Shown: positions 27,240-36,379, numbered from the stretch's first letter. The stretch is DNA of 52,151 nucleotides from Actinomyces oris (GCF_006546825.1 NZ_VICC01000006.1:733078-785228); one strand, 5' to 3'. Notes: generated from the letters alone by a model not told the origin. Numbers and translations: made by a program.

Positions 27240-27848
27240 CTAGACACCACCCGGTGCGCCGTAGAACTGGTGCGCCTGTTGAAGCAGGACCAGCAGGTCC
27301 TCCTTACTGCCCTCCAAGGTGCCAGGAAGGTAGACGCGCTCCTCCCTGCCCATCCCACGGTCGGCAACCTCATTGATCTGCTGGCCCAGCTGGGCGGTGG
27401 TCGCGTCCTGACGGCGCATCTGCTGTCCCAACGGCGTCAGGGTGTAGCCGATCACCAGCTGTGCTTGTGTGCCACTGTCGGGAGTGACTTCCTGCCCGAA
27501 GAACTCGGCGATATCCGACCAGCGTGCGGACTCATTGACGATGTTGCGCCGTTCCAGGCGCAGCCCTTCAGGCGTCACCACCAGTCGACTGCGGAGGATG
27601 ATCTTCCTCATCATGCCGGGGATACCGATGATGCCGAAGAAACCGATACAGGCGATACCAGCCAGCATATAGAGGAGCGGGGAGCTCGACTGATTCGCGA
27701 TCAGAATGATCCCAACCCCCAGCGCGGTGAAGCCGATGCAGCCCAGAAGGCTTCCCCAGAGACGCATCGGAGACTCCGGAATAACGAGCATCCCGGTGCT
27801 GCGCAGCTGCTCGCTCATCTGGCGAACTCGTCCGGTATCGACTCCCAC
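27240..27848 (-). CDS. membrane protein with PH-like cytosolic domain
   Basis: 202 residues from GTG 27848, chosen because AAGGAG (27858-27863) lies 9 nt upstream; in-frame ATGs at 27872 and 27818 have poorer sites. Two adjacent transmembrane helices (MRLWGSLLGCIGFTALGVGIIL and LLYMLAGIACIGFFGIIGIPG) are followed by SRLVVTPEGLRLER and ARWSDIAEFF, the strand pattern of bacterial PH-like domains. The C-terminal half is helical and charged. Function unknown. Confidence 0.7.
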   Translation of the reverse strand: MGVDTGRVRQMSEQLRSTGMLVIPESPMRLWGSLLGCIGFTALGVGIILIANQSSSPLLYMLAGIACIGFFGIIGIPGMMRKIILRSRLVVTPEGLRLERRNIVNESARWSDIAEFFGQEVTPDSGTQAQLVIGYTLTPLGQQMRRQDATTAQLGQQINEVADRGMGREERVYLPGTLEGSKEDLLVLLQQAHQFYGAPGGV

Positions 27849-27960
27849 GTGACTCGTCTCCTTACTCCTCATCGGTACGACGGATACGCACCCCCACCCT
27901 AGTGACCTCACGATGGTGAGGGGCCATATCCGACCAGAAATTCACCCGAAGAGTTGATTA

Positions 27961-27983
27961 CCGCCTCCAGTCCCGGGAGGCGG
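27961..27983 (-). terminator. hairpin downstream of the MhuD-like gene
   Basis: CCGCCTCC and GGAGGCGG form an 8-bp stem with a 7-nt loop, about 70 nt past the stop at 28054. A second small hairpin (CCTCAC, GATG, GTGAGG) lies at 27906-27921. Confidence 0.4.
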
Positions 27984-28053
27984 AGGCGCCGGGCTATGAC
28001 GCAGTGATCGCTTCCCTCCCCATCACCGCACTTACGCCCGGCGACGTCCTGAG

Positions 28054-28347
28054 TCACTCCTCGTGCTGGACGACCTCGAAGCCGAGGACCTCCACGCTCA
28101 TGCCCCGGCGCTTGTCGTCCTCGTGCCCGCCGGCGGGCCGCGCCGCGCTCCAGCGCTCGTAGTCCTCGCGCCTGTCCCAGCGGGTCACCACGAAGTAGCG
28201 GTCCTCTCCGACCAGCGGGCGCAGCAGCTCGAAGCCCTGAAAGCCCTGTGAGGTGTCAACGCCTCGCTTCCGGGCGGCGAAGCGCTTCTCGATCTCGGCC
28301 TGGGCTCCCTCGGGGAAGGTCAGTGCGGTGATGTTGACATAGGTCAT
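28054..28347 (-). CDS. MhuD-like haem-degrading monooxygenase
   Basis: A 97-residue ferredoxin-like (antibiotic biosynthesis monooxygenase) fold. It closely follows the Mycobacterium tuberculosis MhuD pattern: FPEGAQAEIEKRFAARKRGV, SQGFQGFELLRPLVGEDRYF, VVTRWDRREDYERW and a closing LGFEVV. The residues corresponding to MhuD's catalytic Asn, Trp66 and haem-ligand His75 are Asn5, Trp66 and His75. It would cleave haem to release iron for use in the cytosol. ATG 28347 has GAGGAG 7 nt upstream. Monocistronic; no haem transporter nearby. Confidence 0.85.
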   Translation of the reverse strand: MTYVNITALTFPEGAQAEIEKRFAARKRGVDTSQGFQGFELLRPLVGEDRYFVVTRWDRREDYERWSAARPAGGHEDDKRRGMSVEVLGFEVVQHEE

Positions 28348-28500
28348 AGGTGCTCTCCTCTGTGTCTCCGTCGGCTCACGGCCGCAAGCAGATATCTCAA
28401 CGAACGCTACCGCCTGACCACCGGTGCGGACTACAGACATGAAGCATCCCGCGGTGCTGAGCCGCCCCGATACCGGATGGCCGCCGGGTAGCCTGAGCCC

Positions 28501-29307
28501 ATGACAACTGCCCCCTTCACCCGCAAGGACGGCCGCGCCGTCGACGAGCTGCGCCCCGTGACCATGACCCGCCACTGGCTCGACCACGCCGAGGGATCGG
28601 TCCTGGTGACCTTCGGGCGCACCCGGGTCCTGTGCGCCGCCTCCTTCACTGAGGGCGTCCCGCGCTGGCGCAAGGGCAGTGGCGAGGGCTGGGTGACCGC
28701 CGAGTACGCCATGCTCCCCCGGGCCGGCTCGGAGCGCTCCGGCCGGGAGTCCGTGCGGGGCAAGGTCGGTGGCCGCACCCACGAGATCTCTCGCCTCATC
28801 GGCCGCAGCCTGCGCGGCATCATCGACGTCGCCGCACTGGGTGAGAACACGATCGCCCTGGACTGCGACGTGCTGCAGGCCGACGGCGGCACCCGCACCG
28901 CGGCGATCACCGGCGCCTACGTGGCCCTGACCGACGCCGTCGCCTGGGGCACGCAGCGAGGCCTCATCAAGGCCCGCCCCGGCAAGCCGGTGCTCTCCGA
29001 CTCCCTGTCGGCCATCTCGGTGGGGATCATCGACGGCGTTCCCTGCCTCGACCTGCCCTACGAGGAGGACGTGCGCGCCCAGACCGACATGAACGTCGTC
29101 CAGACCGGGGACGGGCGCTTCATCGAGGTTCAGGGCACCGCCGAGCACGCCCCCTTCGATCGCTCCGAGCTCGGAGAGCTGCTCGACCTGGCCGCTACCG
29201 GCAACAGCCGCCTGGCGGCGCTCCAGCGCCAGGCCCTGGCCGGCCCCAGCGGTGAGCCCTTCACCGTGTCCTCGGCGGACTCCTCGCACCAGTCCACGCA
29301 GGCCTGA
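28501..29307 (+). CDS. rph: ribonuclease PH
   Basis: A phosphate-dependent 3'-5' exoribonuclease that trims tRNA precursors. 268 residues with the family start [13 protein letters not shown], the phosphate/arginine region [19 protein letters not shown] and the acidic catalytic stretch [21 protein letters not shown] 28501 has TAGCCT ending 6 nt upstream and no ribosome site, so it is probably leaderless. It is followed 3 nt later by rdgB, its usual actinobacterial partner. Confidence 0.95.
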   Translation: MTTAPFTRKDGRAVDELRPVTMTRHWLDHAEGSVLVTFGRTRVLCAASFTEGVPRWRKGSGEGWVTAEYAMLPRAGSERSGRESVRGKVGGRTHEISRLIGRSLRGIIDVAALGENTIALDCDVLQADGGTRTAAITGAYVALTDAVAWGTQRGLIKARPGKPVLSDSLSAISVGIIDGVPCLDLPYEEDVRAQTDMNVVQTGDGRFIEVQGTAEHAPFDRSELGELLDLAATGNSRLAALQRQALAGPSGEPFTVSSADSSHQSTQA

Positions 29308-29310
29308 GCC

Positions 29311-30015
29311 ATGAGTGCCTCATCAGACGCCGACGGCGCCCCGCTCACGAACCGGGTCCAGGTGCCCGCTGGAGCCCGCCTCGTCCTGGCCACCCACAAC
29401 GCCGGCAAGCTGGCCGAGCTGCGACAGATCCTGACGCCGCTCGTGCCCGGGCTGGTGCCCGAATCCGTCATCTCGGCCGCATCGCTCCAGGCGCCTGAGC
29501 CGGTGGAGGATGGCCTGTCCTTCGCCGACAACGCCCTGCTCAAGGCCCGCGCCCTGGCCCGGGCCACGGGCCTGCCCGCGGTCGCCGATGACTCGGGCCT
29601 GTGCGTCGATGTCCTGGGTGGGGCGCCGGGGATCTTCTCGGCGCGCTGGAGCGGCCGGCACGGGGACGACACCGCGAACCTTCAACTGCTCCTGGACCAG
29701 TTGGCCGACGTCGCCGACCCACACCGCGGCGCCCGCTTCACCTGCGCCGCGGTCCTGGTCCAGCCGGCCTCCGGCGGGCAGGCGGAGCAGGTCACGACCA
29801 TCGAGCGCTCCATGGAGGGGCGCCTGATCCAGGCTCCTCAGGGTGAGGGGGGCTTCGGCTACGACCCGATCTTCGTGCCCGTCCAGGAGGATGATCCGGG
29901 CGGTCGGGGCCGCACCACCGCCCAGATGACGCCTGAGGAGAAGCACGCCATCTCCCACCGGGGACAGGCCTTCCGCGCCCTGGCGCCAGTCCTGGCCGAG
30001 GTCCTGGCCGGCTGA
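29311..30015 (+). CDS. rdgB: non-canonical purine NTP pyrophosphatase (RdgB/HAM1)
   Basis: Hydrolyses ITP, dITP and XTP to keep damaged purines out of DNA and RNA. 234 residues: LVLATHNAGKLAELRQIL at the N-terminus, SFADNALLKARALA, VADDSGLCVDVLGGAPGIFSARW and GFGYDPIFVP are the family motifs. A 22-residue leader precedes the conserved start. Coupled to rph (3-nt gap) with no own ribosome site. Confidence 0.95.
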   Translation: MSASSDADGAPLTNRVQVPAGARLVLATHNAGKLAELRQILTPLVPGLVPESVISAASLQAPEPVEDGLSFADNALLKARALARATGLPAVADDSGLCVDVLGGAPGIFSARWSGRHGDDTANLQLLLDQLADVADPHRGARFTCAAVLVQPASGGQAEQVTTIERSMEGRLIQAPQGEGGFGYDPIFVPVQEDDPGGRGRTTAQMTPEEKHAISHRGQAFRALAPVLAEVLAG

Positions 30016-30045
30016 GCCCGCGAGGGCGCCGCCACTGAAACGCCG

Positions 30046-31488
30046 TCAGTAGTGCGTCACCACGGTAGTACCGATTTCGGACCACTGCCAGATCGCCTGA
30101 GCATCCGGCACCGGGATATTGATGCAGCCGTGCGAGGACTCATCCGTCCCGATACCGAACTCCTTGACCCAGGGGGCGCCGTGGAGAGCGTAGCTGTCGT
30201 GCCAGTAGCTCACCCACGGGACCCCTCGTTCGCAGTAGGGCCACTCGGGGGTGCAGCCCATGTCCTGCGCCTGGTAGCGCAGATAGATCTTGTAGGTGCC
30301 GGTGACGGTCTCGTGCCCGACACCGCCGTGGTTGATGAGAATCGGCCCGTAGACGACCTTCTGGCCCTCGTAGGCGGTCAGCGTTGAGTCGGTGAGGTTG
30401 ACATCGACCCACTTCTCCCCCGCCTTGGCCTGGTAGGCGAAGCGCTCCGGCCCGTTGGGCACCACCCGGTTCTCGGTGGAGTGGGGCAGCTCGTTCCAGC
30501 TGATCTGCTGGCTGACACTCCGGCCCTGACCGAGCCCCTGAACGAGCGCTGTCGTCACCGGCTCGATGTTGCCGGCCTTCCTTCCGGCCTTGCCCGGGCG
30601 GGCGAGCTGGAGCACCGTGCCGGCTGAGTCGACGTCGTTGATGGCGTTGACCGGTGTGCGCTCCTCCGGCGTGCTCAGTGAGGTCACCCAGGACCTGACT
30701 CTCTCCTGGGAGACCGTCGGCACGATGCGGCCCTCCTTGACGGGGAAGTCGATCCATGAGGCCTTCTGAGCCTTGGAGGCGGCGTGCGCTGCGCCGTCGA
30801 CCGTCAGCTGGAGTTCGGCGTCCAGCAGCGCGATTGCCGATTGTGCGACCGTACTCGCCTCCTGGGCGCTCACCGTGGGCTCGGCCCGGCGGATCGACAC
30901 CGGCGCGGTGTGGTTCTTCGCCAGCTCGCGTGCGGCGACGTCGAGCGCCGAGTCGAGATCAGCGGGGTCGATGGCGTTGCCGGATCGTCCCGATGAGGCG
31001 GTGAAGCCGCCGCTGCCCTCATTCCAGGTCACGGCCGGCTCGACGACGTGGTCGCGCAGCGTGCTGCTCAGCTGCGACACCAGTGCGGCGCGGGCCTCCT
31101 TGTTGACCACGTACCGCACCGCCACCTGCCGTGTCCCCACGACGCCGTGCAGGTGGGTCACCAGTGACCCCGCCCCGGACACGGCGGCCTCCACGGTGGC
31201 TCGGGCATCGACCTGGGCGATCTGGGCCAGCGGAATGGTGGTGGGGGTTCCGTCGACTGTCAGCGTCAGTGACGCCGACGCGGCCCGCTGAAGCACGAGC
31301 GCGGTCAGGGTCGACCGGTCCATTCCGGTCACGTCCTGGCCCATGAGGATGGTTCCGCGCGGAGCCCGCCCCTCGTGCCTGTGGAGGTAGACGACCGAAC
31401 CGCCCACCGTTCCTCCCAGGATGAGGCAGACGGCGATCAGGACGCCGACCCACCGATGCGGTCGACGTCGGTTGGCGCAGTGCTGCAT
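30046..31488 (-). CDS. L,D-transpeptidase (YkuD) with peptidoglycan-binding domains
   Basis: 480 residues. One N-terminal transmembrane helix (about 14-36) anchors the protein outside. Residues about 40-330 contain two PG_binding_4-like modules (LTVDGTPTTIPLAQIAQV and LTVDGAAHAASKAQKASWI repeat the pattern). The YkuD catalytic domain follows, with SYALHGAPW and SSHGCINIP, nucleophile Cys455 and the paired histidines. It forms 3-3 cross-links or attaches proteins to the wall. ATG 31488 has TACCTT ending 6 nt upstream, so the transcript is probably leaderless. It follows the DUF3054-like gene on the same strand. Confidence 0.92.
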   Translation of the reverse strand: MQHCANRRRPHRWVGVLIAVCLILGGTVGGSVVYLHRHEGRAPRGTILMGQDVTGMDRSTLTALVLQRAASASLTLTVDGTPTTIPLAQIAQVDARATVEAAVSGAGSLVTHLHGVVGTRQVAVRYVVNKEARAALVSQLSSTLRDHVVEPAVTWNEGSGGFTASSGRSGNAIDPADLDSALDVAARELAKNHTAPVSIRRAEPTVSAQEASTVAQSAIALLDAELQLTVDGAAHAASKAQKASWIDFPVKEGRIVPTVSQERVRSWVTSLSTPEERTPVNAINDVDSAGTVLQLARPGKAGRKAGNIEPVTTALVQGLGQGRSVSQQISWNELPHSTENRVVPNGPERFAYQAKAGEKWVDVNLTDSTLTAYEGQKVVYGPILINHGGVGHETVTGTYKIYLRYQAQDMGCTPEWPYCERGVPWVSYWHDSYALHGAPWVKEFGIGTDESSHGCINIPVPDAQAIWQWSEIGTTVVTHY

Positions 31489-31574
31489 GGCGCCAAGGTA
31501 CGAATGACCGGGTTGTCATTCCATAAAGACAAGCGACCTGATACCGGAACCAGTCCGGGCCGACCACCGCGGGG

Positions 31575-32105
31575 CTAGGTGCCCTCCCTCTCCTGCTCGG
31601 CGAGGCGCCGCGCCACGGGCTTGGGGGTCAGGGAGTCGTGGGCCCGCACGTAGCCGTAGAGCCATCTCCATCCGCCCAGGAACACCAGGAGGAAGGCCCC
31701 GGTCATCACCGCCCAGGAGGCCATGGCGGACACGTTGTCGAATGCGGATGCCGCCTGGCGCAACGCGGTCCAGACCACCCAGCTGATCCCCACGACGATG
31801 AGCCCCTCGGGCAGCGCCATCTCCAGGTGATCGGGGCGGGAGCGTTGCACGAGCCAGGTCACGCCCCAAGCGACGAGGAGGGCCACGCCCGCCTGCCACA
31901 GGGAGGCGGGAACCTCCCCCAGGCTGCGGGTGGAGGCGGCACCGAACAGGGCCACGAGGGCCGCCGCCACCAGGTCGGCGGGAACCACCAGCCACCAGCG
32001 AGTCCGTCTCCCCCGGGTCCAGGGGCAGTCCACCCCGTCGGGAAGAGCCGGAGTGAAGGAGACCGTTCTGCGCGGGGCGGGGCGATCGTGCCCGTCAGCG
32101 CTCAC
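31575..32105 (-). CDS. DUF3054-like membrane protein
   Basis: 176 residues with four hydrophobic helices (PADLVAAALVALFG, WQAGVALLVAWGVTWLV, LIVVGISWVVWTAL and WAVMTGAFLLVFLGGW), in the layout of DUF3054 proteins. The C-terminus (VARRLAEQEREGT) is cytosolic and charged. The GTG start overlaps the stop of the MBL-fold gene by 4 nt (GTGA), so translation is coupled. Function unknown. Confidence 0.65.
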   Translation of the reverse strand: MSADGHDRPAPRRTVSFTPALPDGVDCPWTRGRRTRWWLVVPADLVAAALVALFGAASTRSLGEVPASLWQAGVALLVAWGVTWLVQRSRPDHLEMALPEGLIVVGISWVVWTALRQAASAFDNVSAMASWAVMTGAFLLVFLGGWRWLYGYVRAHDSLTPKPVARRLAEQEREGT

Positions 32106-32899
32106 AGCTCCCAGACGGCATCCGCCGTCGCCGCCTCCAACGGGCCGGAGTAGACGGCTGCGGCCTCCTTGAGGGGCACAGCCGGATCCGTCCAGGGCTG
32201 GATGTGGGTGAGGACCAGGTGCCCCGCACCGGCCTGGGCGGCAAGCTCGCCGGCGCGACGCCCCGTCATGTGCATGCCGCCCACGGTGTCGCGGCCCTCG
32301 ACGAAGGCCGCCTCGGCCAGGAGGAGGTCCACTCCCTGAGCCATGTCGCTCATCGTCTGGCAGATGTCCGTGTCCCCGGTGAAGGCCAGGCTGACCCGAC
32401 GGGAGGGGTCCTCCTCGCTGGGGCCCTCGATCCGGTAGCCGTAGGCCTCCACGGGGTGGAGCGCCTCGAAGGGGGAGATCACCAGGGGGCCCACGCTGTA
32501 GGACCTGCCGGGCACGGCGGTGACGAAGCCGAACTCCGTGGCGTAGCGCTCACTGGGCGGGACGCCGTCGACCCCCTGGAGACGCTCCAGCAGCTCCGAG
32601 GGCCCCAGGCAGGCCACCGGCCCGAGAGCCCCGGTGGGCAGCCAGCGCCGGTAGACGTGCATGCCCACCAGGTCCACCATGTGGTCGGCGTGGCAGTGGG
32701 AGATCGCAATGGCGTCGAGCTCGGCGGGATCGAGGTGGCGCAGCAGCTGCCCCATCGACCCGGGCCCGAGGTCCAGCACGATCGAGTAGGTGCGCACCGC
32801 GCCGTCGGCGTCGACTCCTTCGGCCTGCACCAGGTAGGAGGAGGCCGAGGACTGGGGGCCCGACATGGAGCCGGAGCAGCCGATAATCGTGAGTCTCAT
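32102..32899 (-). CDS. MBL-fold hydrolase, possible cyclic-nucleotide phosphodiesterase
   Basis: 265 residues with the metal site HCHADH (His68, His70, Asp72, His73), FTGDTD and LTHIQPW. It lies between murI and (in other actinobacteria) rph, the position of Rv1339 of M. tuberculosis, reported as a cAMP phosphodiesterase. The function is inferred from this synteny and fold. The ATG overlaps the murI stop by 4 nt. Confidence 0.82.
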   Translation of the reverse strand: MRLTIIGCSGSMSGPQSSASSYLVQAEGVDADGAVRTYSIVLDLGPGSMGQLLRHLDPAELDAIAISHCHADHMVDLVGMHVYRRWLPTGALGPVACLGPSELLERLQGVDGVPPSERYATEFGFVTAVPGRSYSVGPLVISPFEALHPVEAYGYRIEGPSEEDPSRRVSLAFTGDTDICQTMSDMAQGVDLLLAEAAFVEGRDTVGGMHMTGRRAGELAAQAGAGHLVLTHIQPWTDPAVPLKEAAAVYSGPLEAATADAVWEL

Positions 32900-33780
32900 G
32901 CAGATCCTTGGTGGGAGGTGGGAGGTGAGGGAGGGTGGGGCAGCCCGGCAGGGGCGCCGGCTGCCCCAGGGGCGAAGGCGACATGCTCAACGGCGGTGAC
33001 CTCGGGGCCCAGGAAGCGCCGGGCCAGGACGGAGAAGGCCTCCGGGTCGCCGGTGGAGGCGAAGTCATGGCGCGGTTCGGGGGCCTCCGGCCCGCGCAGA
33101 AGGTTCTTGCCGGCCAGTGCCCGGTAGACGTCCTTGGCGGTCTCGTCCGAAGAGGTCACCAGGGTCACGTCTCGCCCCATGACATAGGAGATCGGCCCCA
33201 CCAGCAGCGGGTAGTGGGTGCAGCCGAGGATGAGGGTGTCCACACCGGCGGCCTTGATGGGGGCCAGGTACTCCTCGGCGACGTCGAGCACCTCGGGGCC
33301 GGTGGTCACCCCCCGCTCGGCCAGCTCGACGAAGCGCGGGCAGGCCTGTGAGACGAGCTCGACGCCGGGAACGGCCTGGAGGGCATCGTCATAGGCGCGC
33401 GAGTCGACCGTCCCACGGGTGGCGATCAGCCCCACCTTGCCGTTGCGGGTCACTCGGGCCGCGGTACGTGCCGCCGGGTGGATGACCTCGATGACCGGGA
33501 CGCCCCGCCCCAGGGTGTAGCGCTCCCGCGCATCGTGCAGGACGGCCGCCGAGGCGGTGTTGCAGGCGATGACGAGCAGCTTGACCCCTCGGTCCACGAG
33601 CTCGTCCATGATGCCCAGAGCCAGCGACCGGACCTCGGCGATGTCCCTGGGACCGTAGGGACTGTTGGCGGTGTCCCCGATGTAGAGCACCTGCTCATGG
33701 GGCAGCTGGTCGAGGACAGAACGGGCGACGGTGAGGCCACCGACCCCAGAGTCGAACATCCCGATCGGAGCATCATTCAC
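32896..33780 (-). CDS. murI: glutamate racemase
   Basis: Supplies D-glutamate for peptidoglycan. 294 residues with [17 protein letters not shown] and the two catalytic cysteines Cys73 (IACNTAS) and Cys187 (LGCTHYP), plus [12 protein letters not shown] Pro/Ala/Gly tail of about 25 residues follows the domain. The start is GTG 33780, with TAGTCT ending 6 nt upstream. That TAG is also the stop of the DUF2017 gene, so an internal leaderless promoter may overlap the end of the upstream gene. Confidence 0.95.
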   Translation of the reverse strand: MNDAPIGMFDSGVGGLTVARSVLDQLPHEQVLYIGDTANSPYGPRDIAEVRSLALGIMDELVDRGVKLLVIACNTASAAVLHDARERYTLGRGVPVIEVIHPAARTAARVTRNGKVGLIATRGTVDSRAYDDALQAVPGVELVSQACPRFVELAERGVTTGPEVLDVAEEYLAPIKAAGVDTLILGCTHYPLLVGPISYVMGRDVTLVTSSDETAKDVYRALAGKNLLRGPEAPEPRHDFASTGDPEAFSVLARRFLGPEVTAVEHVAFAPGAAGAPAGLPHPPSPPTSHQGSA

Positions 33781-33789
33781 ACCGCGAGA

Positions 33790-34476
33790 CTATGCGGGCC
33801 CTGTGCCCCCGAACAGCGCGGATACCAGTGATTCCTGCCACCAGGTGACCATGTCGTAGACGAGCGCCGTCCCCCGGTACCACTGCTCGCGAGAGGTCTC
33901 CTCCTCGGGGGCCTCCTGGAAGGCGGTTGCGTGGACGTGCTCGGCGTCCTGAGCCGACTCGATGCCCAGACGCTGGGCCAGCACGAGCCGGATGTCATTG
34001 CTCGCCCCCAGCCAGTCGGACTCCTGGCCCGGGGCCACGAGCACCGTCCCCTCAGGGCCCGACGGCGCCCGCAGCTCGGCGGCCAGGCTCGCCAGGCGGT
34101 CGACCTTGTCACCCCGCAGGCGCGCACGAGTCAGGCTGCTGACCTCCATCGCGGTGATGGGATCCTCCGAGGCCTGCGGGAGCAGGACGGCGATAACGGG
34201 GTCCGTGTTCGGGCGGCCGGAGTGAACGCGGTTGGTCGGCGGATCGAGGTCGAAGTCCAGGGCCTCCAGGACCTCGCGGTCCCGCTCGCTCTCCCCCGGG
34301 CGCACCGGGTCGGGGCGCGACGAAGAGGAGGTCTCGGACTGGCCGGGCCCCGGAGTGGGGGGAGCATCCGCTTGGAGAAGGGCCCTCACCTCCAGGGCCA
34401 GCCTGGCCAGGAGCTCGCGCTCCCAGTCGTCAAGACCGCAGACCAGCCCCTCGGGGACTCGGCGGAAGGCTCGCAT
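33790..34476 (-). CDS. DUF2017 protein
   Basis: A 228-residue soluble, mostly helical protein starting MRAFRRVPEGLVCGLDDWER, with VLLPQASEDPITAMEVSSLTR, LVAPGQESDWLGASNDIRLV and a closing YDMVTWWQESLVSALF. DUF2017 regularly lies between clpS and murI in actinobacteria. Its ATG overlaps the clpS stop by 1 nt (TGATG), so it is coupled to clpS. Role unknown; the constant link to clpS hints at protein-quality control. Confidence 0.9.
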   Translation of the reverse strand: MRAFRRVPEGLVCGLDDWERELLARLALEVRALLQADAPPTPGPGQSETSSSSRPDPVRPGESERDREVLEALDFDLDPPTNRVHSGRPNTDPVIAVLLPQASEDPITAMEVSSLTRARLRGDKVDRLASLAAELRAPSGPEGTVLVAPGQESDWLGASNDIRLVLAQRLGIESAQDAEHVHATAFQEAPEEETSREQWYRGTALVYDMVTWWQESLVSALFGGTGPA

Positions 34477-34811
34477 CAGCGCCCTCCTGAAGAGTCGTCA
34501 GCCCCGGCGTCGGCGTCGTCGCCCATGGGCTCGATGGTGGCGCGCAGGCCGTATCCGTGCATCGCCGTGACATCGACCTCCATGCGCTCGCGGGCTCCCT
34601 GGGAGACCACGGCGCGGCCGGTGGTGTGCACCTGCATCATCCGCGCCTCGGCCACAGGCAGCGAGAAACCGAAGTAGGAGTGGAACACCCAGGTCACATA
34701 GCTCATCGTGTTGACCGGGTCGTCGTGGACCACGGTGCACCACAGGCGCTGGGCACGGACGCGCGACTCCTCCAGGATCTCCGGTTCCGCAACGGGCAAC
34801 GAGGTGCTCAT
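34476..34811 (-). CDS. clpS: ATP-dependent Clp protease adaptor ClpS
   Basis: 111 residues. It delivers N-degron substrates to ClpAP/ClpCP. The core CTVVHDDPVNTMSYVTWVF (residues about 25-43) and MMQVHTTGRAVVSQGARERM are the family's N-end-residue pocket and helix. ATG 34811 has TACCCT ending 6 nt upstream and no ribosome site. Promoter-proximal gene of clpS-DUF2017-murI-MBL-DUF3054. Divergent from pncB. Confidence 0.94.
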   Translation of the reverse strand: MSTSLPVAEPEILEESRVRAQRLWCTVVHDDPVNTMSYVTWVFHSYFGFSLPVAEARMMQVHTTGRAVVSQGARERMEVDVTAMHGYGLRATIEPMGDDADAGADDSSGGR

Positions 34812-34840
34812 ACCACCAGGGTAGCGGTGAGCCGCGATAG

Positions 34841-34858
34841 GCTGTTCCCGTGAACAGC
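34841..34858 (+). promoter_or_regulatory. palindrome over the pncB start codon
   Basis: GCTGTTC and GAACAGC flank CCGT, and the GTG start codon of pncB (34850) lies at the centre. TAGGCT (34838-34843) ends 6 nt before GTG, the leaderless pattern. The palindrome could be an operator or simply an mRNA 5' hairpin. Confidence 0.35.
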
Positions 34859-36262
34859 TACGTGCCCTCTGCCGATTCCACCGCCGCCCACATGGACGTG
34901 TCCACGGCCTCAACCTCCCTGCTGACCGACATGTACGAGCTCACGATGCTGCAGGGAGCACTGGCATCGGGGGCCGCCTCACGGCGCAGCGTCTTCGAGC
35001 TCTTCGGCCGCAGGCTCCCCGGGTCACGCCGCTTCGGCGTCGTGGCGGGCACCGGCCGGCTGCTGGACGCCATCGAGGCCTTCACGTTCACCCCCGCCCA
35101 GATCGACTTCCTGCACCGCACCGGGGTCGTCAACGACGAGACCCTGGACTTCCTGCGCGACTACCGCTTCACCGGGACGATCCGCGGCTACGCCGAGGGC
35201 GAGTGCTACTTCGCCGGCTCCCCGCTGCTGACCGTGGAGGGCACCTTCGCCGAGGCCTGCATCCTGGAGACCCTGGCCCTGTCGATCTACAACTACGACT
35301 GCGCCGTCGCCGCAGCCGCCTCCCGCATGACCATCGCCGCCCACGGGCGCCCCTGCGTGGACTTCGGGGCACGCCGAGCCCACGAGCAGGCAGCCGTCGC
35401 CGCCGCCAGGGCCTCCGTCATCGGCGGTTTCGTGGGGACGAGCAACCTGGAGGCGGGGCTCCTCTACGGCATTCCCACCGTGGGGACCTCGGCCCACTCC
35501 TTCACCCTCCTGCACGACACCGAGGAGGAGGCCTTCGCGGCGCAGGTGGCCAGCCTCGGACCGAGCACCACGATCCTGGTGGACACCTACGACATCGCCA
35601 CCGGCGTGGAGCGGGCGGTCAAGGCGGCCCGCGCCGCGGGCGGTGAGCTCGGGGCGGTACGCCTGGACTCCGGTGACCTGGTGGCCGAGGCCTTCAAGGT
35701 GCGCGCCCAGCTCGACGCCCTGGGGGCGACCTCGACGAGAATCACCGTCACCAACGACCTCGATGAGCACGCCATCGCGGCACTGGGGGCAGCCCCCGTG
35801 GACTCCTACGGTGTAGGCACCAAGCTCGTCACGGGCTCGGGGCGCCCGACCGCGGCGCTCGTCTACAAGCTGGTGGAGCGCGAGGGCGCCGACGGCACCA
35901 TGGAGGAGGTCGCCAAGTTCTCCTCGGGCGGCAAGTCCACCGTGGGCGGCCGCAAGTGGGCCGGCCGCATCCTCAGTCCCGAGGGCACGGCCGCCGAGGA
36001 GCTGGTGGTCGCCTCCAGCTCGCAGGACGAGGGGATGTCGGCGTTGAGCCAGGCCGGTGCCCGGCCGCTTCAGGTGCTCCTGGTCGATGAGGGCCGGATC
36101 ATCGAGGAGCACCGCGGCAAGGAGGCCTTGAGCGCCGCGGCGGAGCGGCACCGGGCGTCGCGCGCCGAGCTCCCCTACGACGCCTGGCGTCTGAGCGACG
36201 GCGAGTCGGCGCTGCCGACCCGTCACGTCGACCTCGACGGGCGAGGCGCCACCCGACGCTGA
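34850..36262 (+). CDS. pncB: nicotinate phosphoribosyltransferase
   Basis: Converts nicotinate and PRPP to nicotinate mononucleotide for NAD salvage. 470 residues: LLTDMYELTMLQGAL, VDFGARRAHEQAAVAAARAS with the phosphorylated-histidine region, GTSNLEAGLLYGIPTVGTSAHS, VDTYDIATGVERAV and VRLDSGDLVAEA. GTG 34850 is the start by the leaderless -10 fit. Family members lie beside clpS in other actinobacteria, as here. Confidence 0.95.
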   Translation: MNSYVPSADSTAAHMDVSTASTSLLTDMYELTMLQGALASGAASRRSVFELFGRRLPGSRRFGVVAGTGRLLDAIEAFTFTPAQIDFLHRTGVVNDETLDFLRDYRFTGTIRGYAEGECYFAGSPLLTVEGTFAEACILETLALSIYNYDCAVAAAASRMTIAAHGRPCVDFGARRAHEQAAVAAARASVIGGFVGTSNLEAGLLYGIPTVGTSAHSFTLLHDTEEEAFAAQVASLGPSTTILVDTYDIATGVERAVKAARAAGGELGAVRLDSGDLVAEAFKVRAQLDALGATSTRITVTNDLDEHAIAALGAAPVDSYGVGTKLVTGSGRPTAALVYKLVEREGADGTMEEVAKFSSGGKSTVGGRKWAGRILSPEGTAAEELVVASSSQDEGMSALSQAGARPLQVLLVDEGRIIEEHRGKEALSAAAERHRASRAELPYDAWRLSDGESALPTRHVDLDGRGATRR

Positions 36263-36266
36263 CCGG

Positions 36267-36295
36267 CGGCCAGGGGCGCATCCCGCCCCTGGCCG
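36267..36295 (+). terminator. terminator after pncB
   Basis: CGGCCAGGGGCG (36267-36278) and CGCCCCTGGCCG (36284-36295) form a perfect 12-bp stem with a CATCC loop, starting 5 nt past the pncB stop. Confidence 0.75.
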
Positions 36296-36302
36296 GCGCT
36301 CC

Positions 36303-36379
36303 TTGTCAGCGTTGTCAGAGTTATCGGCGTTATCAGCGTTGTCGGCGTTGTGTCCTCAGCCTTATCAGCGTTGTCAGCG
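36303..36379. repeat. 9-bp minisatellite, TTRTCRGCG
   Basis: Seven copies of TTGTCAGCG-like units: five contiguous at 36303-36347, a 14-bp interruption, then two at 36362-36379. Variation is almost only purine for purine at positions 3 and 6. The last copy contains the stop codon of the minus-strand helicase gene. It lies between two convergent genes, so it forms the 3' end of both transcripts. Confidence 0.85.
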
